Of a stretch of 64,000 nucleotides of DNA, positions 9,632-21,226 are shown one piece after another. The translations under genes were made by a program, and so were the position numbers. The notes beneath the pieces were generated by a model that saw only the letters and a program-made list of their open reading frames with translations, searched no databases and was not told the DNA's origin. The DNA comes from Candidatus Litorirhabdus singularis (GTDB lineage Bacteria > Pseudomonadota > Gammaproteobacteria > Pseudomonadales > Halieaceae). The DNA is taken from positions 1 through 64,000 of the forward strand of contig NZ_SHNN01000007.1 of the NCBI RefSeq assembly GCF_026262625.1, given 5' to 3'. The first letter of the stretch is position 1; every line of letters starts with the position of its first letter.

Positions 9632-9652
9632 GGCAATAATTGCCGCCTTTTT
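9632..9652 (+). terminator. Weak terminator-like hairpin between hemJ and hemL
   Basis: GGCAA (9632-9636) and TTGCC (9640-9644) form a 5-bp stem with a 3-base loop; GCC then TTTTT follows. The stem is short and offset from the T run, so it would be at best a partial terminator ahead of hemL. A TTGACA at 9605-9610 with CATAGT 15 bp downstream could be a hemL promoter, but the spacing is short. Confidence 0.25.
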
Positions 9653-9676
9653 CACACCAACAGAAGCAGCCTGACT

Positions 9677-11988
<2,312 letters not shown>

Positions 11989-11992
11989 GCCT

Positions 11993-12601
11993 ATGACACC
12001 GCGCCACCTGCTATGGCTCTGTCTGCTAGGCTCTGCATCTGCAGCTCAGGCCGAGTGTGAGTGCATCTGGCAGGGGCCTTTTACCCGCGTGCAACAGCAC
12101 ACCGACCTGGTCGTCACCGGGCAGGTGATTGCCAGTCAGGGTAACTCTATCGATATTGAACACTCCGAAACCTGGCGTGGCACCAATTATCAGCCCACTA
12201 TCAGGGTTTGGCTGAACAGCGGCGAGTTGTGCCGGCCTGAAGTCGAGCAGTTCCCGCTCGAGAGCAGCTGGGTTATGGCGCTGCAACGTATTGATGAGCA
12301 GGTGCCAGGCGGTTTCAACCCTTCCACCCCCAATATCAGCTATGGCCGAGTCGGCGATTACACGCTTTCCAGTTGCGGCGGCTATTGGCTGAGTCTGCAC
12401 GGTGAGGTGGTAACGGGGAATCTAGCCAGCGGCACCCGCTGGGAACACAATCCAAAAATGTCACCCGTACTGAGTGAGCTAGTGGCCGCCTTCGTTGCCG
12501 GCGAAATCGATGCTGACGCGCTCAAACAAGCCAGTGAGCTGGACCCGGAACTGCAACGACTACAGCTGGACACTCGCAGCTTTCTGCGCCAACAGCGCTA
12601 G
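11993..12601 (+). CDS. Small secreted protein with NTR/TIMP-like cysteine pattern
   Basis: A 202-residue protein with a cleavable signal peptide (RHLLWLCLLGSASAAQA). The mature chain begins ECECIWQGPF, a Cys-x-Cys at the extreme N-terminus, followed by strands such as DLVVTGQVIA and further cysteines in GELCRPE and SSCGGYW. This resembles the OB-fold netrin-like (NTR/TIMP) layout in which N-terminal cysteines form disulfides, but similarity is only by pattern. The C-terminal 50 residues are helical and charged. It starts 4 bases after the hemB stop, so is likely co-transcribed, and ends overlapping the convergent Nudix gene by 4 bases. Function unknown. Confidence 0.6.
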   Translation: MTPRHLLWLCLLGSASAAQAECECIWQGPFTRVQQHTDLVVTGQVIASQGNSIDIEHSETWRGTNYQPTIRVWLNSGELCRPEVEQFPLESSWVMALQRIDEQVPGGFNPSTPNISYGRVGDYTLSSCGGYWLSLHGEVVTGNLASGTRWEHNPKMSPVLSELVAAFVAGEIDADALKQASELDPELQRLQLDTRSFLRQQR

Positions 12602-13263
12602 CGGCGTCCACCCCTGGCAGCCAAACCCGGTTTGCGGCCTAACATAGCCAGCATTTCATCGATCATCATCAGCGACAACCCCCAGATTCGGTAGCCGTTG
12701 TACATATAACAACTCAGCGGAATTTCCACCTTGCCACGATTCCAGACCATGCGCTCACGATTACCCAGGTCAAGCAGGTAATCCATGGGAATCCAAACCA
12801 CCTCAGCCACCTCATAATTAGGCTCAAAGGTGGCGTGGCGATCGAGACGAAACACGTAGGGGCTGACCACCATAGGGCGCCGACGTAATTGCGCATGGGT
12901 CATTATTTCCGAGAAACGGCCAATACAGCGATCTTCACTGGTCAGAGCCAACCCAATCTCTTCTTCGGTTTCACGCACGGCAACATCGTAGCCATGTCGG
13001 TCTATCTGTTCCATACGGCCCCCTGGGAAGGCCATATGCCCAGACCAGGGATCGCCATCGCGTTCGGCGCGTTTAATCATTAGAATGCGCAAGCCAGATT
13101 CATCTTCGCGCAGAATCATTGCCACCGCAGACCGTTTAAGCAGTGGCCGAGCCAGCTTTTTGCGGTGCTTGTAGCGGGACAGTTTATGTTCGATAGTGGC
13201 GAGATTGACGGCAGTCACAAAGTTCTCAGGCAACGCTGGGCCGATTATTAAGCCATTGCGCAT
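12598..13263 (-). CDS. Nudix hydrolase, CoA-pyrophosphatase-like
   Basis: Predicted to hydrolyse a nucleoside diphosphate linked to another group, probably CoA or a relative. The 221-residue form uses the ATG at 13263; a TTG 12 bases upstream and a GTG at 13218 are alternatives. The Nudix core reads AFPGGRMEQID then VAVRETEEEIGL, giving REtxEExGL, and the preceding IKRAERDGDPWSGHMAFPGG resembles the UPF0035 motif of CoA-type Nudix enzymes. It is convergent with the secreted-protein gene and head-to-head with the double ABC gene, whose likely promoter lies within the first codons of this frame. Confidence 0.85.
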   Translation of the reverse strand: MRNGLIIGPALPENFVTAVNLATIEHKLSRYKHRKKLARPLLKRSAVAMILREDESGLRILMIKRAERDGDPWSGHMAFPGGRMEQIDRHGYDVAVRETEEEIGLALTSEDRCIGRFSEIMTHAQLRRRPMVVSPYVFRLDRHATFEPNYEVAEVVWIPMDYLLDLGNRERMVWNRGKVEIPLSCYMYNGYRIWGLSLMMIDEMLAMLGRKPGLAARGGRR

Positions 13264-13289
13264 CACCAGACACAAGTATAGCGACCCTC

Positions 13290-14753
13290 ATGACAGCTTT
13301 TTTCCTCAATGCCAGCAAGCTCAACTACAGTTATCGCGCTTTACCGGTACTGCACGATATCAGCTGGCAATGGTTGCCTGGTGAGCAGTGGGCCTGCCTG
13401 GGACCGAATGGCAGCGGCAAGACCACGCTGGCCAAGTTACTCAGCAAGCAGTTGCGCATAACCAGTGGTGAACTGCACACCAGTGCCGACCTGAACACTA
13501 TCGCCTACGTTTGTTTCGAGCAACAGCAAGCCTTGTGTGCGCGTGACGACCGCTTCGACGACTCGGAAATGCGCGCCGATGCGCACGACCCCGGTACCAC
13601 GGTAGAGCAAGCTATTCTCAACGGCGAACACGCCAGCGGCGAGTTCAGTAAATGGGCACAGCGGCTCCGTATTGAACATATTTTGCAGCGCGGCATACGC
13701 TTTATTTCCACCGGCGAAATGCGCAAGACGCTCCTGCTACGCGCGATACTCAGCGGCCCCGATTTATTGATTCTGGATAGTCCACTGGATGGATTGGATA
13801 TTCAGAGTCAGGCTGAGATGAGCACGTTGATAGAGGACCTGCTGGCCTCCCCACTGCGCGTTATGTTGCTGTGTCGTCAGGCTGAAGACCTGCCCAAGGG
13901 CGTCAGCCATATTCTTGCACTCAACGAAGGCAGCATCATTGCCAGCGGCGAACGCGAAACGGTGCTCGCCAGTGCTGCGGTCGAGGCTGTGCTCAACCCG
14001 CCACAGGCAGACCTCGGCAATTTGCCAGCGCCGGCACAGCGCGCCTATAGCGTTGCGCCTGACGCGCCACTACTGGACCTGCACTCCGTCAATGTCAGTT
14101 ATGACGGAGTGCGCGTTCTACACAATGTGGAATGGACCTTTGCCCACGGTCAGCATTGTTGTGTTTCAGGCCCCAATGGTTGCGGCAAAACCACCTTGCT
14201 CAGTCTGGTCACCGGCGACAACCACAAGGCCTACGGACAGGACATTACCCTCTTCGGCGTGCTGCGCGGCAGCGGCGAAAGTGTCTGGGATATCAAACAG
14301 AAATTCGGCCTGGTCGATACCAAGCTGCACCTTAACTTCGCCCGCGGCATGAAAGCTTTGGAGGTCGTGGTATCAGGCTTTTTTGATACCGTTGGACTTT
14401 ATGATGACTGGGGCGATCAACAGCGCCAGACCGCCAGCGACTGGCTGCAGGCGCTGGGCCTCGGAACTTATGAGCGTGAATCTTTCGACAGTTTATCGTT
14501 CGGCGTACAACGCATGGTCCTGCTGGCCCGCGCCATGGTTAAATCGCCACAGATATTAATTCTTGATGAACCCTGCCTGGGACTGGACGGCCCTCATAGA
14601 CGAACCGTATTGCGAGCGATAGACCACATTGCCAACAATTCTGACACTCAGGTGATTTATGTCAGCCACTCCAGTGGCGAGATGCCCGCCTGTATCAATC
14701 AGCAGGTTACGTTTGTACCGGGCAGCGACGGCTTTGACGTGGTCTGCCGTTAG
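13290..14753 (+). CDS. Tandem ABC ATPase, ModF/PhrA-like
   Basis: Soluble 487-residue protein of two fused ABC nucleotide-binding domains without membrane segments. Domain 1 (about 1-230) has Walker A GPNGSGKTTLAK, a weak signature FISTGEMRKTLLLRA and Walker B LLILDSPLDGLD, where Ser replaces the usual catalytic Glu. Domain 2 (about 260-487) has GPNGCGKTTLLS, LSFGVQRMVLLARA and ILILDEPCLGLD, all canonical. The architecture matches ModF (also called PhrA), whose physiological role is unclear; no molybdate transport genes are nearby. It ends overlapping the convergent TPR lipoprotein gene by 4 bases. Confidence 0.85.
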   Translation: MTAFFLNASKLNYSYRALPVLHDISWQWLPGEQWACLGPNGSGKTTLAKLLSKQLRITSGELHTSADLNTIAYVCFEQQQALCARDDRFDDSEMRADAHDPGTTVEQAILNGEHASGEFSKWAQRLRIEHILQRGIRFISTGEMRKTLLLRAILSGPDLLILDSPLDGLDIQSQAEMSTLIEDLLASPLRVMLLCRQAEDLPKGVSHILALNEGSIIASGERETVLASAAVEAVLNPPQADLGNLPAPAQRAYSVAPDAPLLDLHSVNVSYDGVRVLHNVEWTFAHGQHCCVSGPNGCGKTTLLSLVTGDNHKAYGQDITLFGVLRGSGESVWDIKQKFGLVDTKLHLNFARGMKALEVVVSGFFDTVGLYDDWGDQQRQTASDWLQALGLGTYERESFDSLSFGVQRMVLLARAMVKSPQILILDEPCLGLDGPHRRTVLRAIDHIANNSDTQVIYVSHSSGEMPACINQQVTFVPGSDGFDVVCR

Positions 14754-15127
14754 AGTACCTCGCGTAATTCCTCGCAAGTACTACCCGTGCAATACAACAA
14801 ACCTCGCTCTGCAATTCTGCGCGCTTCTTCGGTAGCACCCGTAGTCGCATACAGGCGCGCCATTTCCAGGTAAACCACACCATTGCGCGGGTCAATACGC
14901 TGCGCTCGCAGCAACAGCCCCTCGGCTTTATCAAAAGCGCCATCGAGTCTGGCCTGACGAGCTTCCGTCAATAACGACTGGCTGGCCCCGCCCTGCGATT
15001 GCGTCTGCTCGCGGACCTCGGGCTCTTTGCTGGCAGCTGGCTCCGGCGCGGGAGCCTGCACTGAAGGCCCTGCGCAGGCGCTCACCAATGCGGCCACACC
15101 CAGTGTCAAAATAAATCGCGAAACCAT
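14750..15127 (-). CDS. Small TPR-containing lipoprotein
   Basis: The ATG at 15127, preceded by GGTGATGG and overlapping the PBP1b stop region by 22 bases, gives 125 residues. The N-terminus is a lipoprotein signal peptide (VSRFILTLGVAALVSAC) with the lipobox ending at Cys. A Pro/Ala/Glu-rich linker follows, then about two tetratricopeptide-like helices (ARLDGAFDKAEGLLLRAQRI and VYLEMARLYATTGATEEARR). A TPR lipoprotein downstream of mrcB is a common pairing in Pseudomonas-like bacteria and suggests a PBP1b accessory role, comparable to LpoB in position only. No sequence similarity to LpoB is claimed. Confidence 0.75.
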   Translation of the reverse strand: MVSRFILTLGVAALVSACAGPSVQAPAPEPAASKEPEVREQTQSQGGASQSLLTEARQARLDGAFDKAEGLLLRAQRIDPRNGVVYLEMARLYATTGATEEARRIAERGLLYCTGSTCEELREVL

Positions 15128-17349
15128 TCCATCACCCTGTCTTTGCGTTGCGCACAATTTACCCGCTTTTGTGGCTGACTGCCGCTAATAAACGGCATTA
15201 AGCGGGCACCTTCACAATCTTCGGCAGACAGTTGGCCGCTGGCGGGGTCAATCCAGTAATGCTCAATTCCCTCGGGCACACGATAAGCCAAAGGCACACG
15301 ACTGGCGGTACTCATAAAATCAGCCCAGATTTTTAGAGCGCCGGTAGCGCCAGTCAAGCCAGTACCGCCGTTGTCATCCCTACCGACCCAGGATACCGCC
15401 ATCAAATCACCGCTGAAGCCGGCAAACCAGGAATCGCGGTTATCATTGGTGGTACCGGTTTTACCCGCCACGGCAAAGTCACGGGGCAGAGAACGACGGA
15501 CGCTTTTGCCGGTACCCTCCTCCATAACCTCACGCAGCGCGTAGTGCAGCAGATGAATCGCCTGTATGGAAACCTCACGTTCGTAGTGCAACGGGAAACG
15601 TTGCACTACTGTGCCGCGCGCATCTACTACATCGCGAATAGTATGCAATGGAAGTCGAAAGCCGCCCGCCGCAATCGTCTGATACATAGCGGCAATATCT
15701 ACCGGTGCCAATCCACCTGCACCCAGCATCAGCGCCGGTACTGCCGGTTGTCGCCGTTCCACGCCCAAGCGGCGCAACGTATCCAGTACTTCCTCAATGC
15801 CTACCTGCATACCCAAGCGAGCGGTGGCCTGATTATAGGACTGCGCCAGCGCCTTGTGCAGCAGCGGGTCACCATGGGACTGCCGGTCAAAGTTACGCGG
15901 CTGCCAATCGTCACCTACTGCGCTGGCCACAGTTACGGGCGCATCACTAAGCGGGGTGGCTAATGTATATTTCGCGGGGTCCTGCAGCGCGGTCAAATAA
16001 ACCGCTGGCTTAATCAGCGAGCCTACCGGGCGTACCGCATCCAAAGCCCGATTAAAGCCGGCATAACGCGGCTTGCGACCACCCAACAGTGCTTTCACTT
16101 CCCCGTTATCAAAACTGGTTACCACCATGGCAGTCTCCAACTGCTCACCACCGGGTAATCGCGGCAGCACCGCCTCCACACTGCGCTCTGCCTGCCTCTG
16201 CAGCAGCGGGTCAAAGCCCGTAAAAATGCTGAGTCCCAGCGAGCCAAGGTCTTGCTCGTGGTAATCCTGTCGCAGCTGACGCCGCACCAACGCCAGGTAA
16301 GCGGGGTAGCTATTCACCACCCGGGTACGCTGACTCAGTGCTAACGGCATTGCCTTTGACACCGTCTGCTCAACATCATTGATAATACCTTGCTGGTACA
16401 TCACATCGAGCACCGTATTGCGACGCGCGAGCGCGCGTTCCGGGTTACGCAATGGATTGTAGAGCGAAGGGCCTTTGACCATCCCTACCAACAAAGCCTG
16501 CTGGTGAATACCCAGCTCCGCCAGCGAACGATCGAAGAAGTATTCGCTGGCAAGCCCGAAGCCGTGTATCGCACGCGGGCCGTCCTGACTTAGAAACACC
16601 TCATTGATATAGCCTTCGAGGATCTCGGACTTGTCAAAGTGGAACTCAAGCAGCAACGCCATCAGCGCCTCTCGCGATTTCCGCCACAGGCTCCGCTCAC
16701 TGCTTAAGTAGTAGTTTTTCACTAGCTGCTGGGTAATAGTGCTACCACCCTGCACTACCCGGCCGGCCTGATAGTTGGCTTGCATAGCGCGCAGTATGCC
16801 GGTGACTGAGATACCCCAGTGGCTGTAAAACTGACGATCTTCCATCGCCAGCAGGCCCGCGACCATAGTCTTGGGCACCTTGTCCAACTGCAACAGCAAA
16901 CGGTCTTCGCGGTGCCGGGGATAAATACCGCCGATATGCACGGGCTCCAGGCGCACCAATTCCAGGGCGCGGCCAGCAGAGCGGATCGACGTCACTCTAT
17001 TGCCGGAAAATCTTACCTCCAGACGCGCTGCCGGTACCATTTCATCGGGAAAGCGAAAACTACGCCCATAAAAATCCAGGCGGTTGCGCCCCTCCACCCA
17101 CTGACCGGGTTGGGTCAGGCGCGTCACTTTCCGATAGCCCAGCAGGCTCAGCTCATAGTGCAACTCTTCCTTGGCCAACCGCAGCCCGGGAAACAACTCC
17201 AACGGCCGACTGTAGACGCGGGCGGGAATCTCCCATTTGCGATCTGCAAAGGTGGTGCTGACCAGCGCGTCGAGGTAAATCAGCAGGCCCAGTACCAACA
17301 CCAGCGCTACCAGCAGCAATTTGGACAGTATTTGGCGCAGCGTTTTCAT
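15106..17349 (-). CDS. mrcB: Bifunctional penicillin-binding protein 1b
   Basis: Inner-membrane enzyme that polymerises lipid II into glycan strands and cross-links them. The 747-residue protein has one N-terminal membrane segment (about residues 8-28), a UB2H-like region, the GT51 transglycosylase with EDRQFYSHWG, and a transpeptidase with the SxxK motif in PVGSLIKPAVYL, SYNQATA as SxN and KTGTTNDNRDSW. All catalytic motifs are intact. The last residues overlap the start of the TPR lipoprotein gene, indicating coupling. It is divergent from the PfkB kinase gene. Confidence 0.96.
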   Translation of the reverse strand: MKTLRQILSKLLLVALVLVLGLLIYLDALVSTTFADRKWEIPARVYSRPLELFPGLRLAKEELHYELSLLGYRKVTRLTQPGQWVEGRNRLDFYGRSFRFPDEMVPAARLEVRFSGNRVTSIRSAGRALELVRLEPVHIGGIYPRHREDRLLLQLDKVPKTMVAGLLAMEDRQFYSHWGISVTGILRAMQANYQAGRVVQGGSTITQQLVKNYYLSSERSLWRKSREALMALLLEFHFDKSEILEGYINEVFLSQDGPRAIHGFGLASEYFFDRSLAELGIHQQALLVGMVKGPSLYNPLRNPERALARRNTVLDVMYQQGIINDVEQTVSKAMPLALSQRTRVVNSYPAYLALVRRQLRQDYHEQDLGSLGLSIFTGFDPLLQRQAERSVEAVLPRLPGGEQLETAMVVTSFDNGEVKALLGGRKPRYAGFNRALDAVRPVGSLIKPAVYLTALQDPAKYTLATPLSDAPVTVASAVGDDWQPRNFDRQSHGDPLLHKALAQSYNQATARLGMQVGIEEVLDTLRRLGVERRQPAVPALMLGAGGLAPVDIAAMYQTIAAGGFRLPLHTIRDVVDARGTVVQRFPLHYEREVSIQAIHLLHYALREVMEEGTGKSVRRSLPRDFAVAGKTGTTNDNRDSWFAGFSGDLMAVSWVGRDDNGGTGLTGATGALKIWADFMSTASRVPLAYRVPEGIEHYWIDPASGQLSAEDCEGARLMPFISGSQPQKRVNCAQRKDRVMEWFRDLF

Positions 17350-17434
17350 CCAGCAGAGTGTACATGAGAGTGGCAGTCAACTCAGGCTTTGCGCATAATA
17401 GCGCCCCTTTAAAGCAACGGTAGAAGGCGCGACA

Positions 17435-18436
17435 GTGAAAAAATATACGGTATATGGTGTCGGCAATGCACTGGTGGATACAGAGATTCAGGTGGAAGAT
17501 CAGGAATTGGCCGCCATGGGTGTCGAAAAAGGGCTAATGACTCTGGTAGATGAGACGCGGCAACAGGAGCTCAGCGATCATCTTGAGGGGCACATGGTTG
17601 CAGCCAAGCGCGCCAGTGGTGGTAGCGCCGCCAATACAGTCATTGCGACTACCCGCTTCGGCGGCAGCGCGTTCTACTCCTGCAAGGTCGCCAACGACGA
17701 TAATGGCGATTTTTACCTGCAAGACCTGGAGGCGGCAGGCGTCGATCACAACTGGGAGCATGATCGCGAAACGGGCACCACAGGTCGCTGTCTGGTGCTG
17801 ATTTCACCGGATGCAGAGCGCAGCATGAACTCATTTCTGGGCATCAGTGGCACTATGGCCACCAGTGAACTGAATGCGGATGCGATACGTGATTCTGAAT
17901 ACCTGTATCTGGAAGGCTACCTGGTCACCTCTGATACGGCCCGCGCGGCCGCAGTAGAAGCCCGCAACATCGCTGAAACTGCCGGTGTCAAAACCGTGCT
18001 GAGTTTCTCAGACCCGGGCATGGTCGAGTTTTTCCGCGATGGCATGCAAGAGATGCTCGGGGAACAGAAATTGCACCTGCTGTTCTGCAATGAACAGGAA
18101 GCCATGACCTGGGCCGGCAGCGATGACCTGGAAGCTACGGCGGAAGCACTCAAGCAGGTAGCCGACAGTTTCGTTATCACGCTAGGCGCTCGCGGCGCAC
18201 TCATCCACGATGGCGAAGCCTCCTTTGAAATTGCCGGGCATAGCGTTACCGCGGTTGACAGTAACGGCGCTGGCGACATGTTTGCCGGTGCCTTCCTGTA
18301 TGCGCTGGGAGCAGGTCACGATCACCGTGTGGCGGGAAATTTTGCCAGCCTCGCAGCTGCACGTGTGGTCAGCCGCTTTGGTCCGCGTCTGAGCGCGGTT
18401 GAGCACGACGAACTGATTGGCGAATTTTTCAGCTGA
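17435..18436 (+). CDS. PfkB-family kinase, adenosine-kinase-like
   Basis: The 333-residue protein starts with GTG at 17435, preceded by GAAGG. It carries the N-terminal family pattern GVGNALVDTE, the glycine pair ASGGSAANT of the substrate site, and the C-terminal PfkB signature DSNGAGDMFAGAFLYAL with the catalytic Asp and anion hole. It is commonly annotated as adenosine kinase or sugar kinase in related bacteria; the actual substrate cannot be decided from sequence. A CATAAT at 17394-17399 may be its -10. It stands alone between two opposing genes. Confidence 0.85.
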   Translation: MKKYTVYGVGNALVDTEIQVEDQELAAMGVEKGLMTLVDETRQQELSDHLEGHMVAAKRASGGSAANTVIATTRFGGSAFYSCKVANDDNGDFYLQDLEAAGVDHNWEHDRETGTTGRCLVLISPDAERSMNSFLGISGTMATSELNADAIRDSEYLYLEGYLVTSDTARAAAVEARNIAETAGVKTVLSFSDPGMVEFFRDGMQEMLGEQKLHLLFCNEQEAMTWAGSDDLEATAEALKQVADSFVITLGARGALIHDGEASFEIAGHSVTAVDSNGAGDMFAGAFLYALGAGHDHRVAGNFASLAAARVVSRFGPRLSAVEHDELIGEFFS

Positions 18437-18456
18437 GTCAGCGGTTACAGGGATTA

Positions 18457-20820
18457 CTAGAACAGCGAAATTTGCTGGTCGGTAATGGCGGCGAAGGATG
18501 TACCCAGAAAGTGCAGCACGCCGTCAGCTACCGGCGCTAATTGCCGCTCACGGTAATGCTGATAGTCCAGCGCACCCTGCGCGTCGCTGGCTGGCTCCGG
18601 ACCCTGCGCAGTAATTACATATTCTACCCAGTCGCCACGTGCCGTGGCGGCCAGACCGCGCTCACGCGCTATCAGGGCGGCCTGCACGTGCGGTGGAATA
18701 TTACGCTCATAGGTATCCAGTTTACGCCGCAGACGTTTGCGATAAACCAGCTCACCATCGAGCTCGCCTGCCATTAGCTGGGCGCTCACCTGCTTTACAT
18801 AGTCAATATAGGGCTCATCAAAAAATACCCTGCGATACAGCTCCATTTGAAAATCTCGAGCCAGCCGTGTCCAGTCCGTGCGCACATTCTCCAGACCTTT
18901 AAACACCAGACGCGGCAACCCGTTATCCCGGACCACGCCGGCGTAACGTTTCTTGCTACCTTTATCCGAGCCGCGCACCGTCGGCATCAGAAAACTCTCG
19001 TAGTGGGTTTCAAACTCGAGTTCCAGCACACACTCCACGCCGTGCTCGTCAGCCACGCGCTGGGTCCACCACTGGTTCAACTGCTGCTGTAACTCGCGCC
19101 CGCGCTGCTGAGCCTGTGGCTCTGTCTCAACCCCTTGCAGCCAGACAAATACCGAATCGGTATCCCCGTAGATCACGCGCTCACCCAGACTCTCGATCCG
19201 CTCCGCGGTCTGCTGAATAATTTCATGGCCGCGACGAGTGATAGAGCTGGCGAGACGACTGTCGAAGAAACGGCAACCCGGTGTACCCAGTACACCGTAA
19301 AAGGAATTCATTATGATTTTAATAGCCTGGGACTGAGCGCTATCACCGCAAGCCTTAGCCTCGTCACGCCGCTGCCAAAGCTGACGAATTATTTCTGGCA
19401 GCAGGTGTCGGCTTCGATCAAATTCTGCACCATCAAAACCCGCAATCGTCTTCTTGTCGACACCGTTAGCTTCGCCCTCACCCTCATTAGTCAGCCCCAA
19501 GGCCATCCCTAGCGGATCAATGCAAAAGGTCCGAATAATACTGGGGTACAGGCTCTTAAAATCCAGTACCAGCACATGCCGATAAATACCTGGCGTAGAG
19601 TCCAACACGAAGCCCCCCGGGCTCGCCTGTAGCTGGGGACTCGCATTGGGCGCCACAAAGCCGCCACGATGCAGGCGCGGCAAATAGAGGAAATCAAAGG
19701 CTGCCACCGAGCCGCCCTGGCGATCCATATTGAGACCGGTCATCTGGCTGCGCGCAATCGCGAAATTGAGCAAATCTGTCTTCTCGAATACCTCCCACAC
19801 CAGCTCACAGTCGTGCAGGTTGTACTCGGCCAGCGCGTCTTTGTCCCGATGGAACAGTTCCGTAATTTCAGCGCCGCGGCCGCTGCCATGCAGCAGCTTG
19901 CCATCATCCAGTAACTCACGGGACACATACTCCAGCGAGAAGCTTTCAAAACGATAAGTGGCCGTGCGCAGCAGTTCGATACCATCGAGCACCACCCGGC
20001 CCGGGATGCTAGCAATCCTGCGCTCACTATCATCATTGACCTGCCGCCAGTGCACACTGGTGCGATTGCGCCCCAGCGGCAAGCGAGCGCCCAGCTTGTC
20101 CGCCAGTCGCTGTAAGAACCAAAGATCAAAATTGACCACATTCCAGCCAATCAAAACATCCGGGTCGTAATCCGCCAACCAGTCACAGAAGGCCGCAAGC
20201 AGTGACTGCTCATCGGGATAGGTTTCAACAAAATCCACGCTGGCGCCTTCACCGCGCATAAAAACTTTGCCTATGACCTCATCGCCATCACGCGCATATA
20301 CCCCTATTGAGAACAGCTGCACACCTTGCATGGCAGTTTCGATATCAACCGAAACCATACGTAAGCGCGGCTGCCAGTCATGCGCCCGCAGTCGGGTCTG
20401 GGCCCCGTCGGCATGAAAACCCAGCGAGCCGGCGATAAAACGCTCCATCAGATAGCGTGCTGCGGGGTTGATATCTGCCTCAAGAGGTTCCAGACCCGCC
20501 GCCTCCAGGCGATCGCGGGCTCGGCGCAACATGCGTTGGCTGCTAAAATATACGCCAACCACCGCTTGCCGAGTGAAATCTTGCAAGTCCAGCTCGCGGA
20601 TACTGTGGGCAATATCAGGCGCTAGCAGCTTACTCGCCCTGGTGACCTGAGTGCTCGCCAAAAAAAACACCACCTCCTGCTCGGGTATGCGCACACACTG
20701 CGGCCCGGAGTCAGTGCTGAGCCAATACTCCAGCTCGACGCCCCGCTCGGTATCGCGCCAGTTGCGCGTCAGAATAAACCCGAACTGATCTTTGATCGTG
20801 GGTTCAGCTTTGCTTGTCAC
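18457..20820 (-). CDS. polB: DNA polymerase II (family B)
   Basis: Family B polymerase with 3'-5' proofreading, used in replication restart and bypass of damage. The 787-residue length matches PolB. The exonuclease motif I reads SVDIETAMQG, the polymerase region A is DFKSLYPSIIRTF, region B contains IKIIMNSFYGVLG and region C is IYGDTDSVF with both catalytic aspartates. All motifs are intact. It is often SOS-controlled, but I did not recognise a LexA box in the short gap shared with the divergent pentapeptide gene. Convergent with the PfkB gene. Confidence 0.96.
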   Translation of the reverse strand: MTSKAEPTIKDQFGFILTRNWRDTERGVELEYWLSTDSGPQCVRIPEQEVVFFLASTQVTRASKLLAPDIAHSIRELDLQDFTRQAVVGVYFSSQRMLRRARDRLEAAGLEPLEADINPAARYLMERFIAGSLGFHADGAQTRLRAHDWQPRLRMVSVDIETAMQGVQLFSIGVYARDGDEVIGKVFMRGEGASVDFVETYPDEQSLLAAFCDWLADYDPDVLIGWNVVNFDLWFLQRLADKLGARLPLGRNRTSVHWRQVNDDSERRIASIPGRVVLDGIELLRTATYRFESFSLEYVSRELLDDGKLLHGSGRGAEITELFHRDKDALAEYNLHDCELVWEVFEKTDLLNFAIARSQMTGLNMDRQGGSVAAFDFLYLPRLHRGGFVAPNASPQLQASPGGFVLDSTPGIYRHVLVLDFKSLYPSIIRTFCIDPLGMALGLTNEGEGEANGVDKKTIAGFDGAEFDRSRHLLPEIIRQLWQRRDEAKACGDSAQSQAIKIIMNSFYGVLGTPGCRFFDSRLASSITRRGHEIIQQTAERIESLGERVIYGDTDSVFVWLQGVETEPQAQQRGRELQQQLNQWWTQRVADEHGVECVLELEFETHYESFLMPTVRGSDKGSKKRYAGVVRDNGLPRLVFKGLENVRTDWTRLARDFQMELYRRVFFDEPYIDYVKQVSAQLMAGELDGELVYRKRLRRKLDTYERNIPPHVQAALIARERGLAATARGDWVEYVITAQGPEPASDAQGALDYQHYRERQLAPVADGVLHFLGTSFAAITDQQISLF

Positions 20821-20873
20821 GCAAGCTCCGTTACTCTATGTGCACCGTTCACTACCACACGAGCAAACAATCC

Positions 20874-21218
20874 ATGGGCAAGCCTACAATCAGCGATGAC
20901 CCGCTCTACCAATTGCTGCGCAATGAAGACATCAAAGAATTTAATGAACAGCGCAATACCATGAACGCCGACAACCTGCGCAGTGGCGATTACCGCGGCA
21001 GGGACTTGCGCAATATGGAGGCGCAAGGGCTGGATTTCCGCGACTCCTATTTTCGCAACACCGACCTGCGCGGCATTGATTTTCGCCAGTCTAATCTGGA
21101 AGGCGCCAGCCTGATCGACGCCAAGGTCTCGGGCACCTACTTTCCCGAGGCGCTCAGCGCCGAAGAGATACGCCTGTCGCTGGAAACCGGCACCCGGCTC
21201 CGCTACAAGCACGTCTGA
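20874..21218 (+). CDS. Small pentapeptide-repeat protein
   Basis: The ATG at 20874 gives 114 residues; an upstream in-frame extension to 20814 would overlap polB and is less likely. The middle (about residues 37-85) has the A(D/N)LxX five-residue rhythm of a pentapeptide-repeat beta-helix, seen in YRGRDLRNMEAQGLDFRDS and FRNTDLRGIDFRQSNLEGAS. The coil is short (about two turns) and has polar flanks. There is no signal peptide. Function unknown; such proteins range from structural to DNA-mimicking, and this one looks too short to be a Qnr-type gyrase protector. Confidence 0.75.
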   Translation: MGKPTISDDPLYQLLRNEDIKEFNEQRNTMNADNLRSGDYRGRDLRNMEAQGLDFRDSYFRNTDLRGIDFRQSNLEGASLIDAKVSGTYFPEALSAEEIRLSLETGTRLRYKHV

Positions 21219-21226
21219 ACGCCGCT

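Noticed and set aside
20814-20873. Upstream start for the pentapeptide gene overlapping polB
   Set aside because: The added residues are rich in His, Cys and Tyr, unlike the rest, and overlap the start of polB; the ATG at 20874 is more natural.
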